Positions 20,090-29,131 are shown, counted from the stretch's first letter. The stretch is 64,000 bases of DNA from an uncultured Altererythrobacter sp. (GCA_913055875.1 CAJXJY010000004.1:1-64000); one strand, 5' to 3'. Notes: a model not told the origin generated them from the letters alone. Numbers and translations: made by a program.

Positions 20090-20291
20090 CGGGACGGCGC
20101 AACGATACGACCTTGCCGTCACTCTCGCTCGCCGAGGCGGCGCATTCGACCGACAGATTGCTCAGTTCCTGCCGCAGCCCGCGCCAGGCATTGAGCCCGC
20201 GCAGGCTGCTGTCGACGATAACCAGCAGGCCGGATACGGCTGCGACCGAGAATACGGCGAAAAGGGCGATGGTCAGCATTGGGGTCAGCAT
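20022..20291 (-). CDS. Small membrane-anchored protein, hypothetical
   Basis: An 89-residue reading frame starts with a clear hydrophobic helix (TIALFAVFSVAAVSGLLVIV). An amphipathic stretch follows (SSLRGLNAWRGLRQELSNL), then a basic tail. Its 3' part overlaps the convergent pssA by 68 bp. The transmembrane segment and the non-overlapping 200 bp at the start argue that it is real, but the upstream ribosome-binding site is weak (AGAAAGA). No function can be assigned. A second in-frame ATG is at 20279. Confidence 0.5.
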   Translation of the reverse strand: MLTPMLTIALFAVFSVAAVSGLLVIVDSSLRGLNAWRGLRQELSNLSVECAASASESDGKVVSLRRPAIRAVGSRRTAPQRGPALSAAA

Positions 20292-20640
20292 GGTGCGATC
20301 TTTCTGTTCTCACTGTCCGCAAGCCTGTTGACAGGCTGTGGATAGTGCGGTGAAAACGCCTGTCGCAGGAACCGAGTTCCACCGACGAACGCAATGTTCT
20401 CTTTTTGTTCCCATCTGTCAAGCGGTTTTCGCGGCGGGACTCCCTTTTTTATCGGCGAATTGAGGGTGGATTTCCGCCCGAACGCCCGCTAAGGCGCCGC
20501 CTTCGCAGCGAATCCAGGCCGAATTCCCGGCGTGGAAACGCGGTGAAAATCCACATGGAGAGCGCCACATACCGGTGCCTGCCGCGGGATCTCCGCCCGG
20601 GTTCCAGTTCTCCAGAGGCATAACCGGAAAGGAATTACCT
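20292..20640. other. 349-bp leader and promoter region upstream of rpsB
   Basis: This region must contain divergent control signals for the small membrane protein and the rpsB-tsf operon. TTGACA occurs at 20328-20333, but no convincing -10 follows at 16-18 bp. A run of T and A at 20440-20460 is locally AT-rich. Autogenous control of rpsB by S2 through its leader is known in other bacteria and may operate here. No gene is seen in the stretch. Confidence 0.5.
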
Positions 20641-21414
20641 ATGGCGGCCACCACCGTCACCATGCAGCAATTGATCGAGGCCGGCGCGCATTTCGGCCAC
20701 CAGACCCACCGCTGGAACCCGCGGATGAAGCCGTATATCTTCGGCGCCCGCAACGGGGTTCACATCATCGACCTGTCGCAGACCGTGCCGCTGTTCGCGC
20801 GCGCGCTCGACTTCGTCGAATCGACCGTCCGCGCGGGCGGCAAGGTGCTGTTCGTCGGCACCAAGCGCCAGGCGCAGGGGCCGATCTCCGAAGCCGCCAA
20901 GCGCTCGGGCCAGCATTTCGTCAACCACCGCTGGCTCGGCGGCATGCTGACCAACTGGAAGACGATCAGCCAGTCGATCAAGCGGCTCAAGTCGCTCGAG
21001 GAACAGCTCGGCGGCGACACGAGCGGTCTGACCAAGAAGGAAGTCCTCCAGCTGACGCGCGAGCGCGACAAGCTCGAAATGTCGCTCGGCGGCATCCGCG
21101 ACATGGGCGGCATTCCCGACGTGATGTTCGTGATCGACGCCAACAAGGAAGACCTCGCGGTCAAGGAAGCCAACGTGCTCGGCATCCCGGTGATCGCAGT
21201 GCTTGATACCAATGTCGATCCCGAGGGCATTGCGTTCCCGATCCCCGGCAATGACGACGCCGCCCGCGCGGTGCGCCTCTATTGCGACGCGATCGGCGAC
21301 GCGGCGGTCGCGGGCCGCGGCGGCGCGGTCGCCGATTCGGGCGAAGACGTCGGCGCGATGGAACAGCCTCCCGCCGAACAGGCAACGTCCGAGGCGGAAA
21401 CCGCCGACGCCTGA
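20641..21414 (+). CDS. rpsB: 30S ribosomal protein S2
   Basis: This 257-residue protein binds the head-body junction of the small ribosomal subunit. The family signature is clear: [20 protein letters not shown] near the N-terminus, then [23 protein letters not shown] and [11 protein letters not shown]. The C-terminal tail beyond about residue 225 is acidic and Ala-rich, as in alphaproteobacteria. ATG 20641 follows GGAAAGGAATTACCT. It heads the rpsB-tsf operon; a GC-rich hairpin sits in the 108-bp gap before tsf. Confidence 0.97.
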   Translation: MAATTVTMQQLIEAGAHFGHQTHRWNPRMKPYIFGARNGVHIIDLSQTVPLFARALDFVESTVRAGGKVLFVGTKRQAQGPISEAAKRSGQHFVNHRWLGGMLTNWKTISQSIKRLKSLEEQLGGDTSGLTKKEVLQLTRERDKLEMSLGGIRDMGGIPDVMFVIDANKEDLAVKEANVLGIPVIAVLDTNVDPEGIAFPIPGNDDAARAVRLYCDAIGDAAVAGRGGAVADSGEDVGAMEQPPAEQATSEAETADA

Positions 21415-21463
21415 GCTTTCAGGCACCCGCACAATCAAGCGGGCGTCACAAATCCCAACTAGC

Positions 21464-21495
21464 GCGCCGGGCCATCCCTCCCACGGGCCCGGCGC
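21464..21495 (+). promoter_or_regulatory. GC-rich hairpin between rpsB and tsf
   Basis: A perfect 10-bp stem (GCGCCGGGCC at 21464-21473 with GGCCCGGCGC at 21486-21495) has a 12-nt loop and is followed by CCCGATATATTTG, 27 nt before the tsf start codon. It may be a partial terminator or attenuator setting the S2 to EF-Ts ratio, as the rpsB-tsf intergenic terminator does in E. coli. The following T-tract is weak. Confidence 0.55.
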
Positions 21496-21522
21496 CCCGA
21501 TATATTTGAAAAGGAACACACC

Positions 21523-22458
21523 ATGGCCGATTTCACCGTCGCCGACGTGAAAGCCCTGCGCGAGAAGACCGGCGCGGGCATGATGGACGCCAAGAAGGCG
21601 TTGAGCGAAGCGGGCGGCGATATCGAAGCCGCCGTCGACGCGCTGCGCGCCAAGGGTCTCGCCACCGCGCAGAAGAAGTCCAGCCGCACCGCGGCCGAGG
21701 GCCTCGTCGGCGTGGCCGTCGAAGGCACTCGCGGCGTTGCCGTCGAGGTCAACTCCGAAACCGACTTCGTCGCCAAGAACGACAAGTTCCAGGACTTCGT
21801 CCGCAAGACCACCCAGGTCGCGCTGGGCGTCGACGGCGACGACGTCGAAGCGCTCCGCACCGCCGCCTATCCCGATGGCGGAACGGTGGCCGACAAGCTG
21901 ACCGACAATGTCGCGACCATCGGCGAAAACCAGCAGATCCGCCGCATGAAGACCGTCTCGGTCGGCAACGGAGCGATCGTGTCCTACGTCCACAACGCCG
22001 TGGCGCCCGACGCGTCGGATCTCGGCAAGATCGGCGTGCTGGTCGCGCTCGAGAGCGGGCTGGGCGACGACGTGCTCGTGCCGCTCGGCCGCGATCTCGG
22101 CATGCACATCGCCGCGATGTTCCCGCAGGCGCTCGACGCCGACGGTCTCGATCCGGCGGTGATCGAGCGCGAACGGGCGATCGCGCAGGAAAAGGCTGCC
22201 GAAAGCGGCAAGCCCGACAACGTGCAGGAAAAGATGGTCGAAGGGTCGATCAAGAAGTTCGCCAAGGAAAACGCGCTGCTGAGCCAGATTTTCGTCAAGG
22301 ACGGCAAGGCGAGCGTGGCGGACTATGTTGCGAAGGTCGGCAAGGATGCCGGCGGCGAAATCGTGCTCAAGGACTACGTCCGCTTCCAGCTCGGCGAGGG
22401 TATCGAGAAGAAGGAAGAGGATTTCGCGGCCGAGGTCGCAGCAGCGGTCAAGGGCTGA
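21523..22458 (+). CDS. tsf: Translation elongation factor Ts
   Basis: This 311-residue nucleotide exchange factor recycles EF-Tu from the GDP to the GTP state. The N-terminal UBA-like domain holds the signatures [16 protein letters not shown] and a [10 protein letters not shown] motif near residues 80-89. The C-terminal dimerisation domain ends with [15 protein letters not shown]. The length is normal. ATG 21523 follows AAAAGGAACACACC. It is the second gene of the rpsB operon and is closed by a strong terminator at 22482. Confidence 0.97.
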   Translation: MADFTVADVKALREKTGAGMMDAKKALSEAGGDIEAAVDALRAKGLATAQKKSSRTAAEGLVGVAVEGTRGVAVEVNSETDFVAKNDKFQDFVRKTTQVALGVDGDDVEALRTAAYPDGGTVADKLTDNVATIGENQQIRRMKTVSVGNGAIVSYVHNAVAPDASDLGKIGVLVALESGLGDDVLVPLGRDLGMHIAAMFPQALDADGLDPAVIERERAIAQEKAAESGKPDNVQEKMVEGSIKKFAKENALLSQIFVKDGKASVADYVAKVGKDAGGEIVLKDYVRFQLGEGIEKKEEDFAAEVAAAVKG

Positions 22459-22481
22459 CCGCTTCCCTCTATTACGCAATG

Positions 22482-22518
22482 CGGCCGCCGGGTTTCGATC
22501 CGGCGGCCGTTTTCGTTT
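22482..22518 (+). terminator. Rho-independent terminator of the rpsB-tsf operon
   Basis: A perfect 10-bp stem (CGGCCGCCGG at 22482-22491 with CCGGCGGCCG at 22500-22509) closes an 8-nt loop and is followed by TTTTCGTTT. It lies 23 bp after the tsf stop. Confidence 0.9.
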
Positions 22519-22591
22519 GCGGCGCGGGCTGGCGCGCACCGCCAATCCGTGGCAAGCGGTTCCGGGGAAATACAGGGAGGGGGACTGCCCG

Positions 22592-22975
22592 ATGGAAAAC
22601 GTCGTCGACCGCTGGATCAGGAGCGGGCTGGTCTGGGTTCTGCTGACCATGTTCTACGGCATGTATGTCGGCATCAGCGGCGAATTCGCGCTCAAATCGT
22701 CGCACGCCCATGCGGGCATTCTCGGCGGGTTGTGGTCGCTGGCCTTCGCATTCCTGTTTTCGCGCAAAACCACGCCGCCGCGTTTCGCCTTCGCCCAATG
22801 GCTGCTGTTCAATATCGGCGTCGCGGTGCATGTCTTCGCGCTCTACATGGTGGTTACCAGAGGCGGTATCTGGGGTATGCTGATCGGCGTTGCGGGCCTC
22901 CTGATCATCGTATCCACGCTCTGGATCGCCGCGAGCGTGTGGCCGCGGGTGGCGGAGCGATCATCGCCCGGCTGA
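22592..22975 (+). CDS. Small four-helix membrane protein, unknown function
   Basis: The 127-residue protein has four hydrophobic helices, at about residues 11-30, 43-58, 69-88 and 93-115. A short His-containing loop (KSSHAHAGILGG) lies between the first two. The His-x-His-x-Gly pattern next to a membrane segment could bind metal or heme, but I know no characterised relative. ATG 22592 is preceded by AGGGAGGGGGA. Its stop overlaps the end of the convergent metallophosphoesterase gene by 15 bp. It stands alone after the tsf terminator, so it has its own promoter. Confidence 0.75.
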   Translation: MENVVDRWIRSGLVWVLLTMFYGMYVGISGEFALKSSHAHAGILGGLWSLAFAFLFSRKTTPPRFAFAQWLLFNIGVAVHVFALYMVVTRGGIWGMLIGVAGLLIIVSTLWIAASVWPRVAERSSPG

Positions 22976-23839
22976 GACCGGCTCGACTTCGATCGACCAG
23001 ATTTCGGGGTGAGTGAACAGCCGCAGCGGCAGCAGGCTGGTGCCGAGCCCGGCGGTGGTCACCAGCACCTTGCCGTGCTCGTCGACGCGGCCGCAGGCAT
23101 AGCGCTGGCCGTAATCGGACATGGTCGCCGGCGCACCGCCCCACGGGTAGCCGATCTGCCCGCAATGCGTGTGGCCCGCCAGCATCAGTGGGACCGAGTT
23201 GGGTATCCCCGGGAAGGGATCGGGACTGTGGCTCAGGACCAGTCGGCCGCCCCGCAACCTTTCCATCGCCGCCAGCGTCGCAGCGAGATCGGCGCGCCCC
23301 GTGTAATCGTCGTCGAGCCCGCCGACCACGAGCGGCCCCGCCTGCACGGCCTCGTTGGCGAGCAGCACGATGCCGTGCCGGTCCATCTCTGCCGCGAGTC
23401 CCGGCATATCGAACCAGTGATCGTGATTGCCCGGCACCGCGATCACGCCGAGCCGGGCGCTCAGGCCGCCGAGCGGCGCGACGATCTCCTCGGGCGTGTA
23501 GACATGCGTCGCGGTGCGTTTCTCGCTGACGAGATCGCCTGCGATCAGCACGAGGTCGGGCTCGAGCGCGTTGATCCGCTTCACGATCCGCTCGACGCGC
23601 GCGGGCGGCATGTCGGGACCGGCGACATGGATGTCGCCGACAAGGGCGATGCGCAGCGGCGGCGAGCCTTGCGGGAGACCCGGTAGCGCGACAGTGGTAT
23701 GCTCGACCACGGGATCGCGCATCGTGTCGTGCCATGCCTTTGCAGCGAGGAGGGCAAGCGCAACCAGCACCAGCAGCGCCATGGTGCGTTTGCGTGCAAG
23801 GCGCTTGCGGGTTTTCTCCACCGGCTTTCCCTTTGCCAC
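22961..23839 (-). CDS. Membrane-anchored metallophosphoesterase (YkuE-like)
   Basis: This 292-residue protein has a basic N-terminus and one membrane anchor ([17 protein letters not shown]), then a calcineurin-like phosphoesterase domain. The dinuclear metal-site motifs are in order: [22 protein letters not shown], a single His in LSHSPDPFP and [12 protein letters not shown]. This GHTHCGQ form is typical of the YkuE/UDP-diacylglucosamine-hydrolase-like branch. The catalytic domain would face the periplasm. The natural substrate is unknown. It is divergent from pyrH with 62 bp between starts. Confidence 0.88.
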   Translation of the reverse strand: MAKGKPVEKTRKRLARKRTMALLVLVALALLAAKAWHDTMRDPVVEHTTVALPGLPQGSPPLRIALVGDIHVAGPDMPPARVERIVKRINALEPDLVLIAGDLVSEKRTATHVYTPEEIVAPLGGLSARLGVIAVPGNHDHWFDMPGLAAEMDRHGIVLLANEAVQAGPLVVGGLDDDYTGRADLAATLAAMERLRGGRLVLSHSPDPFPGIPNSVPLMLAGHTHCGQIGYPWGGAPATMSDYGQRYACGRVDEHGKVLVTTAGLGTSLLPLRLFTHPEIWSIEVEPVSAGR

Positions 23840-23901
23840 TCAACCCCCTTGCGGCTAAGGCACGCCGCACGTTTCGAATGCAACCGGATTCTTCCAAGCC
23901 T

Positions 23902-24636
23902 ATGACCTCCCCCGACTACAAGCGCATTCTCCTGAAGCTCTCGGGCGAGGTGCTGATGGGGGAACAGGATTACGGCATCGATCCCGCCTACGTCGCGGAG
24001 CTGGCCAGGGAAGTTAAGGCGGCGAAGGACACCGGTCTCGAAATCTGCCTCGTCATCGGCGGCGGCAACATCTTCCGCGGAATGGCCGGGGCGGCGCAGG
24101 GCATGGACCGCGCGCAGGCCGACTACATGGGCATGCTCGCCACGGTGATGAATGCGCTGGCGATGCAGAACGCGCTCGAACAGCTCGGCGTGCAGACCCG
24201 CGTCCAGTCCGCGATCCAGATGGATGCGGTGTGCGAGCCGGTGATCCGCCGCCGCGCAGAGCGCCATCTGGAAAAGGGCCGGGTGGTGATCTTCGCGGCC
24301 GGCGTGGGTGCCCCCTATTTCACCACCGATTCCGGCGCCGCCCTGCGCGCTGCCGAAATGCGCTGCGACGCGCTGTTCAAGGGCACCAGCGTCGACGGGA
24401 TCTACGACAGCGACCCGAAGAAGAACCCGGACGCAAAACGTTTCGATACCGTCGGTTACGGGCAGGTGCTGGCGAACAATCTCAGGGTGATGGACGCCTC
24501 GGCGGTGGCACTGTGCCGCGACAACGATATTCCGATCGTGGTCTTTTCGATCCGCGAGAAGGGCAATCTCGCCCGCGTGCTCGCTGGCGAGGGCGTCCAG
24601 ACGATAGTTACAGAGCCAGAGAACGAGGAAGCCTGA
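23902..24636 (+). CDS. pyrH: UMP kinase
   Basis: This 244-residue cytoplasmic enzyme phosphorylates UMP to UDP in pyrimidine nucleotide synthesis. The amino-acid-kinase fold begins with [15 protein letters not shown]. It continues with [24 protein letters not shown] and the ATP-site segment [20 protein letters not shown] 23902 places this start as in other UMP kinases; an in-frame ATG at 23878 would add eight residues. There is no good Shine-Dalgarno. frr follows after 2 bp, the normal tsf-pyrH-frr order, although here two unrelated genes separate tsf from pyrH. Confidence 0.96.
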   Translation: MTSPDYKRILLKLSGEVLMGEQDYGIDPAYVAELAREVKAAKDTGLEICLVIGGGNIFRGMAGAAQGMDRAQADYMGMLATVMNALAMQNALEQLGVQTRVQSAIQMDAVCEPVIRRRAERHLEKGRVVIFAAGVGAPYFTTDSGAALRAAEMRCDALFKGTSVDGIYDSDPKKNPDAKRFDTVGYGQVLANNLRVMDASAVALCRDNDIPIVVFSIREKGNLARVLAGEGVQTIVTEPENEEA

Positions 24637-24638
24637 TC

Positions 24639-25196
24639 ATGGCCAAATACGACAAGAGCGATATCGAGCGCCGGATGCAGGGCGCGGTGGAGAGCCTCAA
24701 GGGCGATCTCGGCGGGCTGCGCACCGGCCGGGCCAACACCAGCCTGCTCGATCCGGTGGTGGTCGAGGTCTACGGCGCGATGATGCCCTTGAACCAGGTC
24801 GCGACGGTCAACGCGCCCGAACCGCGCATGCTCGCGGTGCAGGTGTGGGACAAGGCCAATGTCGGCGCGGTCGAGAAGGGCATCACCAAGGCCAATCTCG
24901 GGCTCAATCCGATGACCGACGGCCAGACCGTACGGCTGCCGATGCCCGACCTGACCGAGGAACGGCGCAAGGAACTCGCCAAGCTGGCGGGCCAGTATGC
25001 CGAGCAGGCCAAGATCGCGATCCGCAACGTCCGCCGCGACGGGATGGAAGCGATCAAGGACGACGAGAAGAAGAAGGAAATCGGCGAGGACGACGCCAAG
25101 CGGCTCGAGGACGAGGTCCAGAAGCTGACCGACAAATATGTCGGCGAGGCCGAAGCGGCAGCCGAGAAGAAGGAACAGGAAATCCTGACCCAGTGA
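24639..25196 (+). CDS. frr: Ribosome recycling factor
   Basis: This 185-residue protein acts with EF-G to split terminated ribosomes. The sequence fits the family along its whole length: an N-terminal helix (DIERRMQGAVESLKGDL), LRTGRANTSLLDPV, the beta domain with VEVYGAMMPLNQVA, and the two C-terminal helices with RNVRRDGMEAIKDDEKK. The coding region starts 2 bp after pyrH. A palindromic repeat follows at 25215, then uppS. Confidence 0.97.
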   Translation: MAKYDKSDIERRMQGAVESLKGDLGGLRTGRANTSLLDPVVVEVYGAMMPLNQVATVNAPEPRMLAVQVWDKANVGAVEKGITKANLGLNPMTDGQTVRLPMPDLTEERRKELAKLAGQYAEQAKIAIRNVRRDGMEAIKDDEKKKEIGEDDAKRLEDEVQKLTDKYVGEAEAAAEKKEQEILTQ

Positions 25197-25214
25197 GATC
25201 GTGCGCCGCCCCCT

Positions 25215-25282
25215 CCGTTCGCCTCGAGCGCAGTCGAGAGGCGGTGGCGTGGTGGTGTCTCGACTGCGCTCGACACGAACGG
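25215..25282. repeat. Palindromic intergenic repeat, TCGACTGCGCTCGA family
   Basis: The left arm (CCGTTCGCCTCGAGCGCAGT then CGAGA) is the near-perfect reverse complement of the right arm (TCTCGACTGCGCTCGACACG then AACGG). It fills the space between frr and uppS. The reading frame of uppS stays open through the whole element back to GTG 25201, but translation from there would add a repeat-encoded leader and is unlikely. Confidence 0.88.
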
Positions 25283-25290
25283 ATTTTCAG

Positions 25291-25974
25291 GTGAGTTCTT
25301 CCACCCATCAAGCCCGCCACGTCGCCATTATCATGGACGGCAACGGCCGCTGGGCGAAACGCAGGCACCTGCCGCGCGCGATGGGGCACCAGCGCGGGGT
25401 CGAGGCGGTGCGCAAGCTGGTCCGCTCGCTCAAGGACACCGGGGTCGAATGCTTGACGCTATACGCGTTCAGCAGCGAGAACTGGAAGCGGCCCGGGGAG
25501 GAAGTCGACGACCTGATGAACCTGATGCGCAAGTTCATCAAATCGGACCTGCCCGAATTCGTCGCCAACGACGTGCAACTCAGGATTATCGGCGATTGGC
25601 AAGGGCTTGCGCCCGATATCGTCGAAATGCTCGAAGATGCACTCGAGCAGACCAGCAAGGGGTCGCGGTTGCTCGCTGTGGCGCTCAATTACGGTTCGCA
25701 ACAGGAAATCGTCCGTGCGGCAGCGAAAGCGGCGGCGGACGGTGAAGTCACCGAGCAAGCCATCGCCGCGCATCTCGACACCGCCGACCTGCCGCCGCTA
25801 GACCTGCTGATCCGCACCAGCGGCGAGGTGCGCCTCTCGAACTTCCTGCTGTGGCAATCGGCCTATGCCGAGATGATGTTCGTCGATACGTTATGGCCCG
25901 ATTTCACGCCCGAGCACCTGCAACGGGCGCTGGCGGAGTTCGAGGGGAGGGACCGGCGCTATGGCGGACGGTAG
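25291..25974 (+). CDS. uppS: Isoprenyl transferase (undecaprenyl diphosphate synthase)
   Basis: This cis-prenyltransferase of 227 residues elongates farnesyl diphosphate to the C55 carrier lipid used for peptidoglycan and surface glycans. The family start HVAIIMDGNGRWAKRR carries the catalytic Asp and the diphosphate-binding loop. YAFSSENWKRP and RTSGEVRLSNFLLWQSAYAE are the other signatures. GTG 25291 gives a normal N-terminus; the frame stays open to GTG 25201 through a palindromic repeat. The genes frr, uppS, cdsA, dxr and rseP run in one direction and probably share transcripts. Confidence 0.95.
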   Translation: MSSSTHQARHVAIIMDGNGRWAKRRHLPRAMGHQRGVEAVRKLVRSLKDTGVECLTLYAFSSENWKRPGEEVDDLMNLMRKFIKSDLPEFVANDVQLRIIGDWQGLAPDIVEMLEDALEQTSKGSRLLAVALNYGSQQEIVRAAAKAAADGEVTEQAIAAHLDTADLPPLDLLIRTSGEVRLSNFLLWQSAYAEMMFVDTLWPDFTPEHLQRALAEFEGRDRRYGGR

Positions 25975-26004
25975 AATGCCGACAGGCGCACTCTTCCGAA
26001 ACAT

Positions 26005-26096
26005 CGTCACCCTGAACTTGTTTCAGGGTCCAGTTCTCCACCAGCGCTGGTGGTTCGGTGGCTCACGATGGATGCTGAAACAAGTTCAGCATGACG
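26005..26096. repeat. Palindromic intergenic repeat, CTGAACTTGTTTCAG family
   Basis: CGTCACCCTGAACTTGTTTC at 26005 pairs imperfectly with GCTGAAACAAGTTCAGCATG at 26074. A perfect 16-bp inner palindrome (CCACCAGCGCTGGTGG, 26038-26053) sits in the loop. The element fills the 132-bp gap between uppS and cdsA. It is unrelated in sequence to the other repeats here. Confidence 0.88.
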
Positions 26097-26106
26097 GGGA
26101 AGTCGG

Positions 26107-26823
26107 ATGAACGAGGGTGAAATCGGAGCGAAGGCCACCCGGAAATCCGACCTGCCGGTGCGGCTGCTGTCGGCGCTCGCCATGCTGGCGGTGCTGATCG
26201 GGTCGCTGCTGCTGGGCGGTCCCTGGTTCGACGTGCTGGTGGTTCTCGTCGCTATCGTTACTTTCGGCGAATTTGTGCTGCTGGTGGTCATGGCGACGAC
26301 CGGAGCAATATGGCGCGCCGTCGGTATCCTGTTCGCGGTGGTCTATGTCGGGCTGGCGGCCTGGATGCTGGTCGGTCTGGAAGGCGATTTCCTGCTTCGT
26401 GCGCTCGGCGCGGTGATCTTCACCGACACCGGCGCCTATTTCGTCGGCCGCGCGATCGGCGGGCCCAGAATAGCGCCGCGGATCAGCCCCTCGAAGACCT
26501 GGGCCGGGTTGTTCGGCGGGATGCTGTTCTCCGGCCTTTTCATGGTCGGAATCGTCGTCGCAACCTACTACATCCGCGATGTCCGGACGGTCGGCGAGTT
26601 CATCGACCTCGCCATGCCCGAGGCGATCATGATGTTCGGCTTCGGCGCGGTGTTGGCGATTGCGGCGCAGGTGGGCGATTTCTTCGAGAGCTGGCTCAAG
26701 CGCAAGGCGGGGGTGAAGGACTCCTCGAAGCTGATCCCCGGACATGGCGGCGTGTTCGACCGGGTCGACGGGCTGCTCCCCGTGGCGCTGATCGTCGGCG
26801 TGATCATGACGATGGCTTACTGA
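26107..26823 (+). CDS. cdsA: Phosphatidate cytidylyltransferase
   Basis: This 238-residue membrane enzyme makes CDP-diacylglycerol from phosphatidate and CTP. That product is the common precursor for PssA (19 kb) and PgsA (51 kb). About six to seven hydrophobic segments precede the diagnostic C-terminal region: SPSKTWAGLFGG, then GDFFESWLKRKAGVKDSS and PGHGGVFDRVDGLL. The protein is shorter than E. coli CdsA (285), as is usual for alphaproteobacteria. The uppS-cdsA-dxr-rseP order is conserved. Confidence 0.95.
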   Translation: MNEGEIGAKATRKSDLPVRLLSALAMLAVLIGSLLLGGPWFDVLVVLVAIVTFGEFVLLVVMATTGAIWRAVGILFAVVYVGLAAWMLVGLEGDFLLRALGAVIFTDTGAYFVGRAIGGPRIAPRISPSKTWAGLFGGMLFSGLFMVGIVVATYYIRDVRTVGEFIDLAMPEAIMMFGFGAVLAIAAQVGDFFESWLKRKAGVKDSSKLIPGHGGVFDRVDGLLPVALIVGVIMTMAY

Positions 26824-26832
26824 GGGCGGGCA

Positions 26833-27990
26833 GTGACGCGGCGCAGCATCTCCATTCTCGGTGCGACGGGGTCGGTAGGCGAGCAGACGCTCGACCTGGT
26901 CCGCCGCAATCCCGACGCGTGGCGCGTGGTCGCGCTGAGCGCCAATTGCAGCGCGGCGGAGCTGGCCAAGCTGGCACGCGAATTCGAAGCCGAAATCGCA
27001 GTCGTGGGCGACGAGCGCTGCCTTCCCGAATTGCGCGACGCATTGGCGGGTTGCGATACCGAAGCGGCGGGCGGCCGAACCGCGCTGTGCGAGGCCGCCG
27101 CGCGCCCGGTCGACCTTACCGTGGCGGCGATCGTCGGTTGCGCCGGGCTCGCCCCGGTGATGGCGGCGATAGAGCAGGGCGGCACGGTCGCGCTCGCCAA
27201 CAAGGAGGCGCTGGTCTCAGCGGGCGAGGTGATGACCGCTGCGGTTGCCCGGCACGGCGCCACGCTGCTGCCGGTCGATTCGGAGCACAATGCGATCTTC
27301 CAGTGCCTTCAGGGAGGGAAGATCGAGGACGTCAGCTGGATCACGCTGACCGCCAGCGGCGGCCCCTTCCGCGAGTGGACGCAGGCGCAGCTCGATGCCG
27401 CCACGCCGGAGCAGGCGGTGGCACATCCCAATTGGGACATGGGCGCCAAGATCAGCGTCGATTCGGCGACGATGATGAACAAGGGGTTGGAATTCATCGA
27501 GGCGCATCACCTGTTCCCGGTCGGGCTCGAACGGCTGCGGATCGTCGTCCATCCGCAAAGCGTGATCCATTCGATGGTCGAATATCGCGACGGCTCGACG
27601 CTGGCGCAGCTGGGCCCTTCCGACATGCGCGTGCCGATCGCCTCGTGCCTCGCCTGGCCGGGACGGATGGATACGCCGTGTGCGCCGCTCGACCTTGCGG
27701 CCATCGGCAACCTTGCGTTCGAAGCGCCCGACGAGGACCGCTTCCCCGCCACCCGGCTGGCGCGCGAGGCGGCGCATGCCGGCGGCGGCGCGCCCGCGGT
27801 GCTCAACGCGGCGAACGAGGTGGCGGTGGCCAGCTTCCTCGGTGGTAACCTGCCATTCACCCGCATTCCGGTAGTGGTCGAGGAAACCCTTAACCGCTAT
27901 AGCGCTACCGCGCCGGCCTCGCTCGACGACGTGCTCGCCGTCGACGGCGAAGCGCGCGCCGAGGCCGAAGCGCTGTTGGAGATCGCCTGA
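26833..27990 (+). CDS. dxr: 1-deoxy-D-xylulose 5-phosphate reductoisomerase
   Basis: This 385-residue enzyme converts DXP to methylerythritol phosphate with NADPH, the committed step of the non-mevalonate isoprenoid pathway. The N-terminal NADPH fold starts with ISILGATGSVGEQTLD. The metal and substrate site is in LPVDSEHNAIFQCLQ, and TASGGPFREW and MNKGLEFIEAHHLF follow. The start is GTG at 26833, 9 bp after cdsA. It shares this cluster with uppS, whose substrate it ultimately supplies. Confidence 0.97.
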   Translation: MTRRSISILGATGSVGEQTLDLVRRNPDAWRVVALSANCSAAELAKLAREFEAEIAVVGDERCLPELRDALAGCDTEAAGGRTALCEAAARPVDLTVAAIVGCAGLAPVMAAIEQGGTVALANKEALVSAGEVMTAAVARHGATLLPVDSEHNAIFQCLQGGKIEDVSWITLTASGGPFREWTQAQLDAATPEQAVAHPNWDMGAKISVDSATMMNKGLEFIEAHHLFPVGLERLRIVVHPQSVIHSMVEYRDGSTLAQLGPSDMRVPIASCLAWPGRMDTPCAPLDLAAIGNLAFEAPDEDRFPATRLAREAAHAGGGAPAVLNAANEVAVASFLGGNLPFTRIPVVVEETLNRYSATAPASLDDVLAVDGEARAEAEALLEIA

Positions 27991-27991
27991 C

Positions 27992-29131
27992 GTGCTCGAG
28001 AGTCCGCCCTTCTGGATGTATATCGCCGGCTTCCTGCTGGTGTTGGGTCCGCTCATCACGGTGCACGAATTCGGGCACTACCTCGTCGGGCGGCTGTTCG
28101 GGGTGAAGGCGGAGGCGTTCTCGGTCGGTTTCGGCAAGGAAGTGTGGGGCCGCACCGATCGCCGTGGTACGCGCTGGAAGCTCTCCGCCTTGCCGCTGGG
28201 CGGTTACGTCCAGTTCAAGGGCGACATGAACCCGGCGAGTATTCCGGACGAGGACGAGCTCGCCAGGATACCCGAGCACGAGCGCGCCGATGCGTTCCAT
28301 TTCAAGCCGCTGTGGCAGCGCGCGCTGATCGTGTTCGCGGGGCCGGCGACCAATATCATCGTTGCGCTGGCGATATTCGCAGCGTTCTTCCTGCTCATCG
28401 GCAAGCCGGTGCCCGTCGAAGCGGAGCGCCAGCTCACCGTCGCGGCTTTTACGGAGAACTCGGCGGCGCAGGAAGCGGGGATCGAGATCGGGGACCGGAT
28501 AATCGCCATCGACGGGCGGGAGATGACCGATTTTTCCGACGTGCAGGACACGGTCATGCTCTACCCCGGCAAACGGTTCGCCGTCGAGGTGGAGCGCGAC
28601 GACGCGCGCAGGACGTTCGAGATCACCGCTCGCTCGCTCGTGGTCGAGGACCGCTTCGGCAACGAATCGCGGATCGGCCTTATCGGGATCCGCCCCGCGG
28701 AAGCGCAGTACGATTTCGAAGCGCAGGGTCCGGTGGCGAGCGTCGCGTTGGCGACCGAGCACAGCTGGCGACTGATGCGCATGATGGTGACGGGTATCAA
28801 GCAGATCCTGACCGGCGACCGGTCGCTGCGCGAGCTCGGCGGGCCGGTCAAGATCGCCAAATATTCGGGCGAGCAGTTCAGCCTCGGGCCGCTCGCCTTC
28901 ATCAATTTCATGGCGCTGATCTCGCTTAATTTGGCATTCATCAACCTGTTGCCAATCCCCGCTCTCGACGGCGGGCACCTGGCTTTCTACGCGGCCGAAG
29001 CGGTCCGCCGGAAGCCGGTCGGTCCGCGCGGTCAGGAAATGGCGTTCCGCGCCGGCATAGCTCTGGTGCTCGTGCTGATGCTGTTCGTTACCGTCAACGA
29101 CGTGGTTTCGTTGCCGATTTTCGGCGGCTGA
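27992..29131 (+). CDS. rseP: Site-2 protease RseP (RIP metalloprotease)
   Basis: This 379-residue zinc metalloprotease cleaves membrane-embedded substrates such as anti-sigma factors and signal-peptide remnants. The first membrane helix contains HEFGHYLVGR with two zinc ligands and the catalytic Glu. The third ligand is in LLPIPALDGGHL near the C-terminus. One PDZ domain is visible in the periplasmic part (AAQEAGIEIGDRIIAIDG), where E. coli has two. GTG 27992 starts 1 bp after the dxr stop. bamA follows, a conserved linkage between envelope stress control and outer-membrane assembly. Confidence 0.96.
   Translation: MLESPPFWMYIAGFLLVLGPLITVHEFGHYLVGRLFGVKAEAFSVGFGKEVWGRTDRRGTRWKLSALPLGGYVQFKGDMNPASIPDEDELARIPEHERADAFHFKPLWQRALIVFAGPATNIIVALAIFAAFFLLIGKPVPVEAERQLTVAAFTENSAAQEAGIEIGDRIIAIDGREMTDFSDVQDTVMLYPGKRFAVEVERDDARRTFEITARSLVVEDRFGNESRIGLIGIRPAEAQYDFEAQGPVASVALATEHSWRLMRMMVTGIKQILTGDRSLRELGGPVKIAKYSGEQFSLGPLAFINFMALISLNLAFINLLPIPALDGGHLAFYAAEAVRRKPVGPRGQEMAFRAGIALVLVLMLFVTVNDVVSLPIFGG

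Noticed and set aside
20635-22650. 671-residue open frame antisense to rpsB and tsf
   Set aside because: Both ribosomal-operon genes are unmistakable, so the reverse frame is a shadow.
25201-25290. N-terminal extension of UppS from GTG 25201
   Set aside because: The extra 30 residues are encoded by a palindromic repeat and lack similarity to UppS; GTG 25291 gives the usual N-terminus.
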